From IMG/VR virus record IMGVR_UViG_3300009550_000024, positions 1 through 44,218 of that record: a stretch of 44,218 nt of DNA, one strand, 5' to 3'. The DNA comes from a virus. Below the pieces are notes generated by a model. That model did not search any database. It was not told where the DNA came from and was given only the letters and a program-made list of their open reading frames with translations. This document shows positions 14,001 through 22,700 of the stretch, in pieces (positions within the stretch are counted from its first letter, which is position 1; each line of letters opens with the position of its first letter). Position numbers and translations under genes: made by a program.

Positions 14001-16616
14001 TTGTCTTCCATCAACAATACCCAGATCTCTAGTGACTTCAACAGTAACCCCTTGCTCGTCTAATCTTTGACCTAAATCAATAATATTTTGAACTTCTACT
14101 GGTATATTAGCTAAGTCTTTTCCAGACTCTACATTTTTAGTAAACTCCCCAAACACTTCTAAGTCGTCATTTATATTATCATAAACCTTAACCTCCTCAT
14201 TTATGCCTAATTCTTGTTTAACCACTTCAGCAGTAGGAGTTTCTTCAATAGTAGTTTCACTCTCTAATTGTTCTGATTTTTGAGTAGTTTCATACACAGG
14301 TAAATCAATAATAATATTTTTCTTTGTTACTCTTGGTTTACTACCAGGAGGTGGAGGAGGAATTTTAGGTCCTTTTCTTTCAACTTCCTCGACTCTTACA
14401 TTTATTTCAGGATTAGCTTTTTTAATTTTAATTATTTCAGCATCTATTTCTTTTTGATTACTTGATTCAAATGGATTATATGCTGCTTTTCCTTTTTCTG
14501 CAACAGACTCTTTTGTAGCACTACTATATTTAGTAGGGTTAGTTACAACGTTGCCATCACTATCTAATTTTGGTTTTAAAATTTTAGATTTTTCGTAAGC
14601 ATTAATTCCTCCTAAAGATATGGATGTAGTTTCAACAACCTCACTTCCTGGAGGGAGTGTAGACTCAGCACTGGTAATCATATTTTTAAAAGCATCACCA
14701 GTAGACTCCATTTTTGCTGTAAACTTATTAGTAGGCTTACCTCCTTCGTAAACTCTTGTAAATCCAACAAAGTTTGTACTCGTACCGCTACTACTTATTA
14801 TTACATCTAATGTTCCTGTATTAGGATTATTATACTGAGCTGTTTGAACACCTTTATTGTCAGGTGGTGTTATATCATATATTTCAGCTTTTCCATAGGG
14901 TAGTTTTGAATCTGTATGAAAGTCTCCGAATATTTCAGGTTTTGAATCAATACGAGATTTTCGATTACTAACTTTTTCAACTACTTCTTCTTCCGTTTCG
15001 ATAGAAGGCTCCCGTACTTCTTCTTCCACTTCTTGTACACTTTCGGTTGGTTCAGCATCAAATATATCTCCTGTTTCTTGCTCTTGAATGGCATCTTGTT
15101 GTAAGTTTTTAATTTGGTTATCTATTTCTATTACTCTATTCTTTGCAGATTGAGTTGTATTGTTTTCTAAACTTTTTCTTTCTTTTTCTAACTCAACTAA
15201 CTTAGTCCTTGTTTCAGGATTAGCAATATTATCAGGTATTTGAGTTTCTAAAGAAATTTCATCTAATTTATCTTGTAGCAGTGTAGATGTTTCTGGGTCA
15301 TTTTTAATATTTATTTTTGCTACCGTTTCTTTAATATTTTCTTTATTTAAAGAATTAATTAAATCTATAACATTTTGCTTTGAAGCTCTTCCTCCATTTA
15401 TTGTATATGTAGGTTGTTGTTTTTGAGCTTTAGACAATACATCTGAAACATTTATCAAACCTTTAGATTCAGCAATAGTTTCAAGACCTATCTCTGTAGC
15501 ACTTAATTCTTGACCAGCAGCTAATCTACCTCCTGTTTCTCCAAGGCCCCCTCCTGCCATTTCAAGAGGAGTGATTCTGGCAGCTATTTTAGGGGCGTCT
15601 AATCCTTTTTTTGCTAAATTAGTCGCTATACCTCTAGATAATCCTGCAGTAGCAGCTTCAATTGATCCAATAGTAATTCCTCTACGAACTGCATCTTGTT
15701 TCATTTTATTAAACAGTTCTTCATCTTCTAGTATGTCTCTAATGTTTTCTTCATTAAATTCTTTATCTCCTAACTCTTCTTTTAAGAACTCTGTTAAAAC
15801 TAATCCAGTTTCCATTGTTCCTGTTAAACCGCCAATAAAACCAGATATAGTGCCAGCAATTGCTCCACCTGCAGTTGTTAAAACACCTAAAGGCCCAAGG
15901 CTAAAACCAGTAGATCCAATAGCGGCTCCAGTTGCAGCTCCAGCGCCAGCTGACAAAAGAGCTGTTCCAGCAACTTCTTCTGAATCAACCAAAGATCTAC
16001 CCATTGTTACCATAGACTGAGCAATGACTTGAGGGATAACAGCACTACCAGTTTGAGATATTCCCTTTACAAAACCCCAAACACCTCCTCCTGCTTCATC
16101 ACTTATCTTTATAAATTCTTGCATATCTCTACTTGGAGGAATGCTTGATATTTTATCAGCAGCTTTAATATACTCTTGTAAGTCTTCACCAGATATATCC
16201 TTACCTTCTTTGTAAACGTCAAAGGCTTCATCAACACTACTTCCTGCATACCAACCACCAACAGCTGAATTTTTTATTTCTTCTAAATAATTGTAATCAT
16301 CAGTTCCAGTGGATATTTTTTCTTCTGGAGTCATCTCCCTAAAGACTTCAGAATCAAATGATTTTTTAGGGTCTTCTAACTCTACTTCAATAACTCTTTC
16401 TGAGGATTCCGAGGAAGTAGGTGTTGTTTGAGTTTCTGTAATAGACTCCGTAACTTCCTCCTGAACAGGAAAATCTAAATCTTTTTTTTTTACAACCTCT
16501 TCTGCTTCTAAAGTAAAAGTACCATTACTTACGAGTTCGTCAAAACGAGAACCATACTTTTCTCTAAGAATAGATTCTTCTACAATTTTGCCGTTAGGTG
16601 TTTTATAACTTGCCAT
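11040..16616 (-). CDS. Giant internal virion / DNA ejection protein (1858 aa)
   Basis: A very long protein beginning MASYKTPNGKIVEE. It shows an acidic disordered N-terminus, then a Gly/Ala-rich hydrophobic segment (about residues 200-275, TALLSAGAGAATGAAIGS) that could cross membranes. Next are long charged or disordered linkers with PPPPPG and Glu-rich repeats, and a large helical C-terminal half with GYFGKAAGIGIAGIVG. It follows two smaller internal-virion-like genes, in the same order as T7 gp14-gp15-gp16, and no tape measure is visible. The C-terminal half resembles helical domains of phage polyvalent proteins. No lysozyme or RNA polymerase motif was seen. The ejection role is inferred from order and composition. 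Confidence 0.65.
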   Translation of the reverse strand: MASYKTPNGKIVEESILREKYGSRFDELVSNGTFTLEAEEVVKKKDLDFPVQEEVTESITETQTTPTSSESSERVIEVELEDPKKSFDSEVFREMTPEEKISTGTDDYNYLEEIKNSAVGGWYAGSSVDEAFDVYKEGKDISGEDLQEYIKAADKISSIPPSRDMQEFIKISDEAGGGVWGFVKGISQTGSAVIPQVIAQSMVTMGRSLVDSEEVAGTALLSAGAGAATGAAIGSTGFSLGPLGVLTTAGGAIAGTISGFIGGLTGTMETGLVLTEFLKEELGDKEFNEENIRDILEDEELFNKMKQDAVRRGITIGSIEAATAGLSRGIATNLAKKGLDAPKIAARITPLEMAGGGLGETGGRLAAGQELSATEIGLETIAESKGLINVSDVLSKAQKQQPTYTINGGRASKQNVIDLINSLNKENIKETVAKINIKNDPETSTLLQDKLDEISLETQIPDNIANPETRTKLVELEKERKSLENNTTQSAKNRVIEIDNQIKNLQQDAIQEQETGDIFDAEPTESVQEVEEEVREPSIETEEEVVEKVSNRKSRIDSKPEIFGDFHTDSKLPYGKAEIYDITPPDNKGVQTAQYNNPNTGTLDVIISSSGTSTNFVGFTRVYEGGKPTNKFTAKMESTGDAFKNMITSAESTLPPGSEVVETTSISLGGINAYEKSKILKPKLDSDGNVVTNPTKYSSATKESVAEKGKAAYNPFESSNQKEIDAEIIKIKKANPEINVRVEEVERKGPKIPPPPPGSKPRVTKKNIIIDLPVYETTQKSEQLESETTIEETPTAEVVKQELGINEEVKVYDNINDDLEVFGEFTKNVESGKDLANIPVEVQNIIDLGQRLDEQGVTVEVTRDLGIVDGRQILEVTASNGEKFLMYKSKGTGTGAASKGKWVPLPGFAKDGYFIKGAFNPETGKTFIPTGPLSDVNNPKFNKYGSETFKKLAEQLESETTVEETPTTEVVEEEVVEEVVDDKAKGEIKPVEADIVLPTGNKFKDDITRFKKTFLTARRFLPKAWYDIIQNKTAQVQGDVDEFSNLNRDYNKAINKIKDKNERQATEEAAQKLLVGEEVEINEEVRDIITQMREMIDSFSRKLLNDPTISKENKEIIKSNLGTYLTRAYKIYDNNNWRGQVEMGLQDDILNSAKDYLRGQIKRENPGYSEAQVEKDVELAVQEILRGKEGSKWLFGTEVQGKNLKILTQKKQIPLQIRMLMGEYTDVAQAFAKTIINLSSLTNTSQMLRDLTAVGLQTGILKTKDQRTPEFNYQIKGDGSKAFEEIAGLYTTKEIADQFNEMTEQKPVPPGLALWYRIVSLNKYGKTILSPQTHAVNFFSNVGFAFVNGYGNVQELSKAYEAFRNLTRGKKFNKELYNKYIRLGLIDKSVGLSEARELFNNETFESAVLRNIDKKGNNVLSKITSNLKKGFKKFAENPYQSEDDFWKIYAFENEKIRYSNSLYNKKPSELTESELSKVEKIAAENVKKVLPSYDQIPAGIKKLRSYPIVGSFVSFQYESYRTALNTIKLGMSELKDPKLRSAGAKRVGGSITYVAARNALLGYFGKAAGIGIAGIVGSLKAEDDEKEKKRLMKRYLFEWQKESDILPLDIKDGKFSFIDISGSDPHGAINKTINGMTDAKSLGDAAIIGFTESTIKPFLGGEMTAILLAEVLSNKKSKGGQIYDNGDPDDVKYEKQVKYIMKQVKPSFFRQYDKIIESDEKLSTAGQMAVGLKKYNLDINKQFGFKASSFKYDGPSKTKSAYKKAYNKAIEKNASQEELNQLYEKYKKEYDERYNEFYLDYISARDIFGVKPKKLVNTMTNRGVSKTKIREIVYGNLPTLPKNPNKKATKRKSRVTAF
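13705..13759. repeat. Copy A of a 55-bp direct repeat inside the giant virion gene
   Basis: This segment matches 14221-14275 with 4 differences in 55 bp. It encodes QLESETTVEETPTTEVV on the minus strand. The two copies bracket about 460 bp coding for a compact domain, so the region looks like a duplicated linker around an inserted or duplicated module. Confidence 0.8.
14221..14275. repeat. Copy B of the 55-bp direct repeat
   Basis: This is the partner of 13705-13759, encoding QLESETTIEETPTAEVV. Both copies are in the same orientation and reading frame, so recombination between them would delete an in-frame domain of about 172 residues. Confidence 0.8.
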
Positions 16617-16619
16617 ATT

Positions 16620-17993
16620 TTATGGTATTGGAACTCCAAATTCATCAAATTCTTTATCATATCTAGCTTCAAATGCAGACATCTCTTTGTTTTCTATTCC
16701 AGCCTCTTTATTCATATAATTTAACAGCTTGTTAAAACTATCAATTTGAACAGGAACAAATCTTCCTTGTTTATCTCTTTCAAAAAACATTGCTTCAGGT
16801 TTATCTTTAATATAATCAGCAAAAGATATTTTTTCTTCAATAACAACTCCACTTACAGGGTCAGGTTTTTCTACTGCTACTTTAAGGTTGTCTCTTATAC
16901 CCTGAGACTTACTAACATATTTTGTAGGATTAAATTTAGATAAATAATCTAAAACTCCTCTTAAATTTTCTTCAGTTGGTTGATCTTGATATTCTTTTAA
17001 TTGCTTCTTATTTTCTAAGAAAACATCATATTGTTTACCACCTTCTTGTTGTTTATAAGTAGTATCTAAACCAGCTATTATATCCTTCTTTAAGCCATCT
17101 TGAGCTAGCTTTTTAACCGCAGCAACATCTGTTGCTATTGGTAAACCGCTGCTTTTATCAATTCTTACTTGTATTTGATTATCTTTAGTAGGTGCTTCTA
17201 AAGTTAACTCATAATTTCTTGCTCCTAAATACTCTAATGCTTGTATTCCATTAGCATCACTAGTAAGTCCTGACACGTAATTTTGTAAAGCTTCTTGAAA
17301 TTCTTTACTTTTATAATTAGCAGAGTAAGTTACATTGCCTTCTACATCTACAGTTTCAAAAACCTTTTTAGCAAAAGAGTTATCAGCATTGGTAATAGCT
17401 TTCTGATCAAACTTTTTATTTTCATAACTCATCATTGCTAAGTCATTAGTTACTGGTGTGGTAATTGTTTGTCCATTTACCACATAAGTAGACTCAAGCA
17501 TTTGAGTTTCAGGATTCCAGTTAACTGACTTATTCATACCAGCCATAGTATCTACAGTAGTGGCAAAAAGATTAGTGACTAATCCAGAGTTTTCATCCAA
17601 TACTTTTTCTTTGTATTTAGTATAAGCATCTTGATAAGATATAGCGTTATTTTTAAATATTTGATACTGTGTGTTAAGAGAGTTAACAGCTATTTTATAC
17701 TGAGTAGCACTAATGTCACCGTTCTCATACTGCTCTTTTATTTTTTGATTAGCATCGCCAATATTTTGAATAGCGGATGCATAGTATTTACTTTGATCTG
17801 GTGTTGCTCCTTTAGGCAGGTTTTGTATTTCACCAGCCATTTTTTGGTCTGTCAACTCAACCTCGGCTCTTTGTTTTTGTGCTGCTGTAAAAGCCTCACC
17901 TAAAGCACCTGTAATACTAGAGCTTACTGCACTCCAGTCTATAGTAGTTTTATCTACATCTCTTTTTACGTAACCTATTCCTGGTGCTGACAT
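16620..17993 (-). CDS. Internal virion protein, gp15-like position (457 aa)
   Basis: A soluble, mostly helical protein starting MSAPGIGYVKRDVDKTTIDW. It is rich in Gln, Lys, Asn and Ala, with long predicted helices (about residues 25-150) and a mixed central part. It has no membrane segment and no enzyme motif. It lies 3 nt upstream of the giant protein and directly downstream of a gp14-like gene, forming a three-gene cassette. By analogy with T7 it may be part of the ejection tube; that role is inference from order and composition. Confidence 0.6.
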   Translation of the reverse strand: MSAPGIGYVKRDVDKTTIDWSAVSSSITGALGEAFTAAQKQRAEVELTDQKMAGEIQNLPKGATPDQSKYYASAIQNIGDANQKIKEQYENGDISATQYKIAVNSLNTQYQIFKNNAISYQDAYTKYKEKVLDENSGLVTNLFATTVDTMAGMNKSVNWNPETQMLESTYVVNGQTITTPVTNDLAMMSYENKKFDQKAITNADNSFAKKVFETVDVEGNVTYSANYKSKEFQEALQNYVSGLTSDANGIQALEYLGARNYELTLEAPTKDNQIQVRIDKSSGLPIATDVAAVKKLAQDGLKKDIIAGLDTTYKQQEGGKQYDVFLENKKQLKEYQDQPTEENLRGVLDYLSKFNPTKYVSKSQGIRDNLKVAVEKPDPVSGVVIEEKISFADYIKDKPEAMFFERDKQGRFVPVQIDSFNKLLNYMNKEAGIENKEMSAFEARYDKEFDEFGVPIP

Positions 17994-17996
17994 AAT

Positions 17997-18968
17997 TTAA
18001 AGTAGTTTTAACCCTTGCATTCCAGGCATTAAAGGTTGTTGTCCTGACAAAGAAACTCCAAACATATTCATTGGCGGCTGATAATTAGGGTCTAAAAACT
18101 GACTACCAGAACCTAAAGTTGTAGGCTGCATTGTTGTTTGTGGGCCACTTAATGATAAATCAAAAATATTTACATCAGGTTGTTGCGTATTATTTAATAA
18201 CTGACTTTGAGCTCCTATTGGCGGAGTAAAAGGAGTTACGCCAAACTGTGACGGTACAGCTGCAGCTTGTTGAGCTCCTCCACCAAAACTAGTTTGAAAA
18301 CCTTTTTGAATTTGTTGTGGTGATACTCCTGCTGCTATTAATCCAGTATAATCATCTATAATAGACACAGCAGAACCTATAGCTTGTTGCTGACCAGCCA
18401 CTCTTCTTTCTTGAGCATCTGCTGCTTGCTGTTGAAACCCTCTAGCTTGTGCTAAATCTAAATTAGCTAATCTTTGCAGTCTATTTTCTTCACCCGTAGC
18501 TATATCAGACTCTAATGCTTGAATATCTTTTCTTTTTTGTAACTCTAAATTTTGTCTTTCTCTTGCTGATTGCTGGGCTAATTTACTACCCATTGCTGCT
18601 TGTAATCTAGGGTCATCTCCAGCAGTAATCTCTAAAGCAGTAGATAAGTCTTGACTTATTCTTTCACCTGCTGTTTCATATAACATAGGATCAATAGTTC
18701 TCATTTCTTGAGGATTAACCCCAGCTCTTTGATAGGCTTTTTTAACAGCTTTAGAAGCTTGTTTTTCTGCTTTCATCATATCTTTTTTAGCTCTTGACGC
18801 TTGTGCTAAACTAAAACCAGAACTAGCTAACTTAGTAACACCACTTATAATAAGCGATGCGGTTAATGGATCAACAACAGCTAAGTATGCCCCCTCTAAA
18901 GGAATAATTAAACCAAATACGTATTGAAGGATAAAGATGTTAAGGATTGCGAGTATTATCTTAATCAT
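17997..18968 (-). CDS. Internal virion protein, gp14-like position (323 aa)
   Basis: ATG 18968 is chosen; a TTG two codons upstream is less likely. The N-terminus has hydrophobic stretches (KIILAILNIFILQYVFGLII and then LTASLIISGVTKLASSG) followed by long Gln/Ala/Arg-rich helices (about 55-190) with RERQNLELQKRKDI. The C-terminal third is Gln/Pro/Gly-rich and looks disordered. This composition matches small internal core proteins of podoviruses such as T7 gp14. A TATATTTG sequence lies immediately before the ATG, too close to serve this start. The first 33 residues may be an unusual extension. Confidence 0.6.
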   Translation of the reverse strand: MIKIILAILNIFILQYVFGLIIPLEGAYLAVVDPLTASLIISGVTKLASSGFSLAQASRAKKDMMKAEKQASKAVKKAYQRAGVNPQEMRTIDPMLYETAGERISQDLSTALEITAGDDPRLQAAMGSKLAQQSARERQNLELQKRKDIQALESDIATGEENRLQRLANLDLAQARGFQQQAADAQERRVAGQQQAIGSAVSIIDDYTGLIAAGVSPQQIQKGFQTSFGGGAQQAAAVPSQFGVTPFTPPIGAQSQLLNNTQQPDVNIFDLSLSGPQTTMQPTTLGSGSQFLDPNYQPPMNMFGVSLSGQQPLMPGMQGLKLL

Positions 18969-18984
18969 ATGCAAATATACTAAT

Positions 18985-19737
18985 TTAAGGGAAACTTTTC
19001 ATTGTTTCAGAACTTACTGAAAATAATTCTACTTTTGATGTAGAGGTGTTAGTGAGCTCATACTCACAATAATGACCTAATACACCGTGTGACTCTGCTA
19101 CTGTGTTTTTGACATATAATATAAAGTCACCATTACTAGGAGCACTACCTCCACTTACAGTGGTGTCAATTGTTACAACTTGACCAGATATTGCTGTTAC
19201 TTGACCACCTAGACTAGGAGTAGACCCATAATACACCATATCTCCTATACTAATAATACTACCTATATCTACAGAAGAACCAAAAGTAAGAGTAGTAGCA
19301 GATGGAGTAGTGGCATCAACTGTGCCTACATTAGCTATACCATTAGCATATCTCATTAATAAATTAATATCTGTTTCTAAAAATCTAATAAAAGCAAAGT
19401 AATTACCTTCTTTCTTTTCAAAAAAGGTAGAGCTAATACTTCCTGTTTGAGGTAAGTCAGTGGCTAAAGTAGCAGACCAAGGTGAGTCTGATTCTAAAGT
19501 TATTGTTTTAAATAATTTAGTATCTAATGGCCCTTTATTAAATACACTTTTAATAGTAGTATTATGCTGAACACCATAAAAATTATTTCTCAAACTATTA
19601 GTATTGTGCCTGTATAATTGACCATTTTTAAAAGTATATAAATAGTTGTTCATACCTTGAATATAATCTGGTATAAATGAATAAAAGGAAGGCCATCCTT
19701 TTACTCCTGGGCTATATGATAAGGTTACTTCTGCCAT
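18985..19737 (-). CDS. Tail nozzle accessory / structural protein (250 aa)
   Basis: A beta-rich protein, MAEVTLSYSPGVKGWPSFYSF..., with FKNGQLYRHN and later WSATLATDLPQTG, which look like beta-propeller or nozzle segments. Residues about 135-210 form a small insert domain (SSVDIGSIISIGDMVYYG...VVTIDTTVSGG) similar to the inserts of the capsid and connector proteins here. It follows the 1693-aa nozzle-like gene by 3 nt. It probably completes the tail nozzle, or attaches to it; this is a context-based call. Confidence 0.55.
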   Translation of the reverse strand: MAEVTLSYSPGVKGWPSFYSFIPDYIQGMNNYLYTFKNGQLYRHNTNSLRNNFYGVQHNTTIKSVFNKGPLDTKLFKTITLESDSPWSATLATDLPQTGSISSTFFEKKEGNYFAFIRFLETDINLLMRYANGIANVGTVDATTPSATTLTFGSSVDIGSIISIGDMVYYGSTPSLGGQVTAISGQVVTIDTTVSGGSAPSNGDFILYVKNTVAESHGVLGHYCEYELTNTSTSKVELFSVSSETMKSFP

Positions 19738-19740
19738 AAT

Positions 19741-22700
19741 TTAACTTGAACATTCACTTACTTGAACAATTACTCCGTTTGCGTCTTGTCTTAACCAATA
19801 AGTGTCAGCTACTGTTGGATTAGGGTTTACATATAAATAATATCCTGCAGCAGCTGGAACTGTCATAGCAGCATCGTTGTAAACAGCAGTTGCTTCAGAT
19901 GGTACAGCTGCGTCTAGGTAATAGGTTCCAGAGCTACCGCTTCCACCACAAACTATACTTTCAGTAGATCCGAAAGATAAACTAACTGATGTTGATGTTC
20001 TGTAGTCATATATTAAATATAAATTAGAAACGGGAATAGTACCAGTATTCGTATAGGTTAAAGAACCTTCAAAAACTCCTGTAGATGTGTTAGATATAGT
20101 TAAGTTATTACTTGCAGCTGCAGTTAATAAATTATTAATACCTGTTTGTGTATTGGCGTAAGTAGTGCTACTTAATAGATGCAATAATCTATTTCCATTA
20201 TTAGTATTAAAATCAAATGTATCTGAGCCTGTTTTAGCAGACTTAACAGTTATTATAGCATTAGGTGTTGGAGTAGTTCCTACCGCTACTTGAGAAGAAT
20301 ATACCTGATACTGAGCAACTCTCTGTGTTCCACTACCTGTTCCTGTAGCAACATTTGTAAAAGTCACAGGTTGGTTGATAAGTGGACTAGATACAGTTGG
20401 TGTTAAACTAGTTGAAACCCATTCATATTGATTATGAATACTAGGAGCTAAACCAGTAAACTCACTATTAATACATATTTGATATACATTAATTACATTA
20501 GCATCTGGACAATCCACAGTAATAGAATAATTAGCAGATGTTCCTATAATAGAAACAGTTATGCTAGCAGTGTCAACAGTTGGTTTGTTTTTACTAAACT
20601 GAAAAGTCCCAAGTCCAGTAACACTTCCAGACGTAGCACTATTTCCATCGTAAGTAACAGATATATCAATATTACCTGAAGTAACATTATAGTCTATATC
20701 AGTTGTTCCCATTGAATTACCTAAATTAACTGTATAAGTAAAGCTTGATGTTTGATTATTGAATTCTAGTTCTGATCCACAAGCTACTACTTGAGTGTCA
20801 ACTGGTAAAGTTTTGTTATTACTACTTAAAACATACTCATTCATATAAGGGTCGTATCCTCCTATTTTTTGAGTATTAAAATCTGCTATAAATAAATCTC
20901 TAAAATACGACCTCATTCCTGCTTGGGATATAACTTCTAGTGATTCATTAGAATAAGAACTACCGCTTAACTTAATCACTGCACCACGCTTGGCATCTGT
21001 AAAGTATTTATCATATCCAAACTCAGCATAACTTTCTGGATTATGACTAATCCCATATTCTTCTAATCGAGTGATTTGTTTACCTAATACTGTTGGTGTA
21101 GAGGTAACATCAGATTGACCAGCAGCAGTAGTAAGTAAGTTTTTGTTTACCAAAACATAAGATACTTTATCCTCTTGTAGCACTAATAAGTCATTTTGTC
21201 TTGCTTTAAGAAGTTCAATATTTCCAAAGTCTTCATTTAAATCTTTGAAGTTAAGTATACCTAAATTAAATTCATTAAGTCTATTTAGTTTGGTTTCATC
21301 ATTATATACGCCACTATAAGTAATAGATGCGTTTCTTCGTTTTTGTTTAAATTCTGAAAGTGCTAAAGTGTAAGTTCTTTCTCCAATGTTTACAGCATCT
21401 TCTTTAAAAGAATCTTGTATTTTACAACTTTCCATACCATTTCCCCAAGCATAACAGTTAAAGAAATTAGTAACAATAATAGCGTCTGCATTAACTGTAC
21501 CTCCCTCAACTGGAGTTGCTGAACCAAAAGCAACACTTAATACAATAGTTTTAGCATCTGGTTTTTCTAATACAGTATGAAGTCCATTGTACTGAGGATT
21601 GGTTGGAGATAAGTTAGTTTGTTGTACGTTTACTGTATCACCCACTTCAAATGGTGCGTTATCAGCAGTTCCTCCTGTACTAGTTAGAGCTAAGTTTCCA
21701 CCATAAAACTGAGAAGCAGGTAATGCTTGTGAAGACCTGTAAGCGGCATTTTGAGCATTATCATAAAAAGTCCAAGTATTTTGGTTTTGAACACTACCAG
21801 TATGTAAATCGTTAGTTATTTCAAAAACTTGATTTCCTTCATAATATATTTCATCAGCAGCATCTTCACCGTCTGTCTCTAATACAAAAAGACCATCAGG
21901 TATATTACTTATTTTTACTTGTATAGACACTTTTGAAGTTCCATTAGTTATGTAATTTACCCTACATTCAAACCCTGACCTTACTCCAATTCCTTGAACA
22001 GTAGAACCACCGCTGGATTTGGTATCAAAACTAACTATATGAACACCATAATCACTTGTATCTTGATTCGGTATCGCTGGAGTATTATCATTAGTAATTG
22101 TAATGGTATCTAATTTATATCTAAATTTTTCACCATCATTACCACCATAACTTATATCATCGTTTGAGAAAAACCCACTGGCGTTTGTGAACTGATCTAT
22201 CACCATTTGGTTTAAATTAGCCTGAAGTGTTCCTGCTGAATAATCTTTATCAGCTCTTCTTGTAGCTATTAAATTACTGAATTTGTTTTTGTTTTCTTTA
22301 TTATTAAAACCAGTTTGTAAATTTTGAACTAAAGCAGCATTACTCAAAACAGCTCCAGGCTGATCATCTGCTCTTTCACATTTTATTTTTATAGTAACAT
22401 CAGTTCCTGTTGATATAGTAGTATTTGAAAATGGATTATTTGTTCCTGTAGCTAAGCTAGTAACAGCATCAATACCTCTTGTTGGTATTAAAGCATTTTT
22501 TTCTTTATTAATACTTTTTTCATTAATTAAATCAGGATTGTTTATTCTGTATTCATTTCCAGGAGAAAACTTAGCATAAGGGCCTGGGCCTGGATAAGAG
22601 GGAGAGGCAGTATCAATATTAGGATTAGTGGTTTTCTCTAAACAAGTAGCTTCTACATATGATGATTTAGGACCATCAATATCTGCTTTTACTGTATATA

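Noticed and set aside
11446-16020. Long plus-strand frames (11446-11931, 13531-14070, 15571-16020) inside the giant virion gene
   Set aside because: They lie antisense to a continuous 1858-codon gene with coherent composition. Their products are Ser/Pro/Ile-rich mirror images of helical Lys/Glu sequence.
18972-18979. TATATTTG as a promoter for the gp14-like gene
   Set aside because: It fits TAnnTTTG but ends 3 bases from the ATG, so transcription would begin inside the gene. It would only work for a downstream start that has no good candidate.
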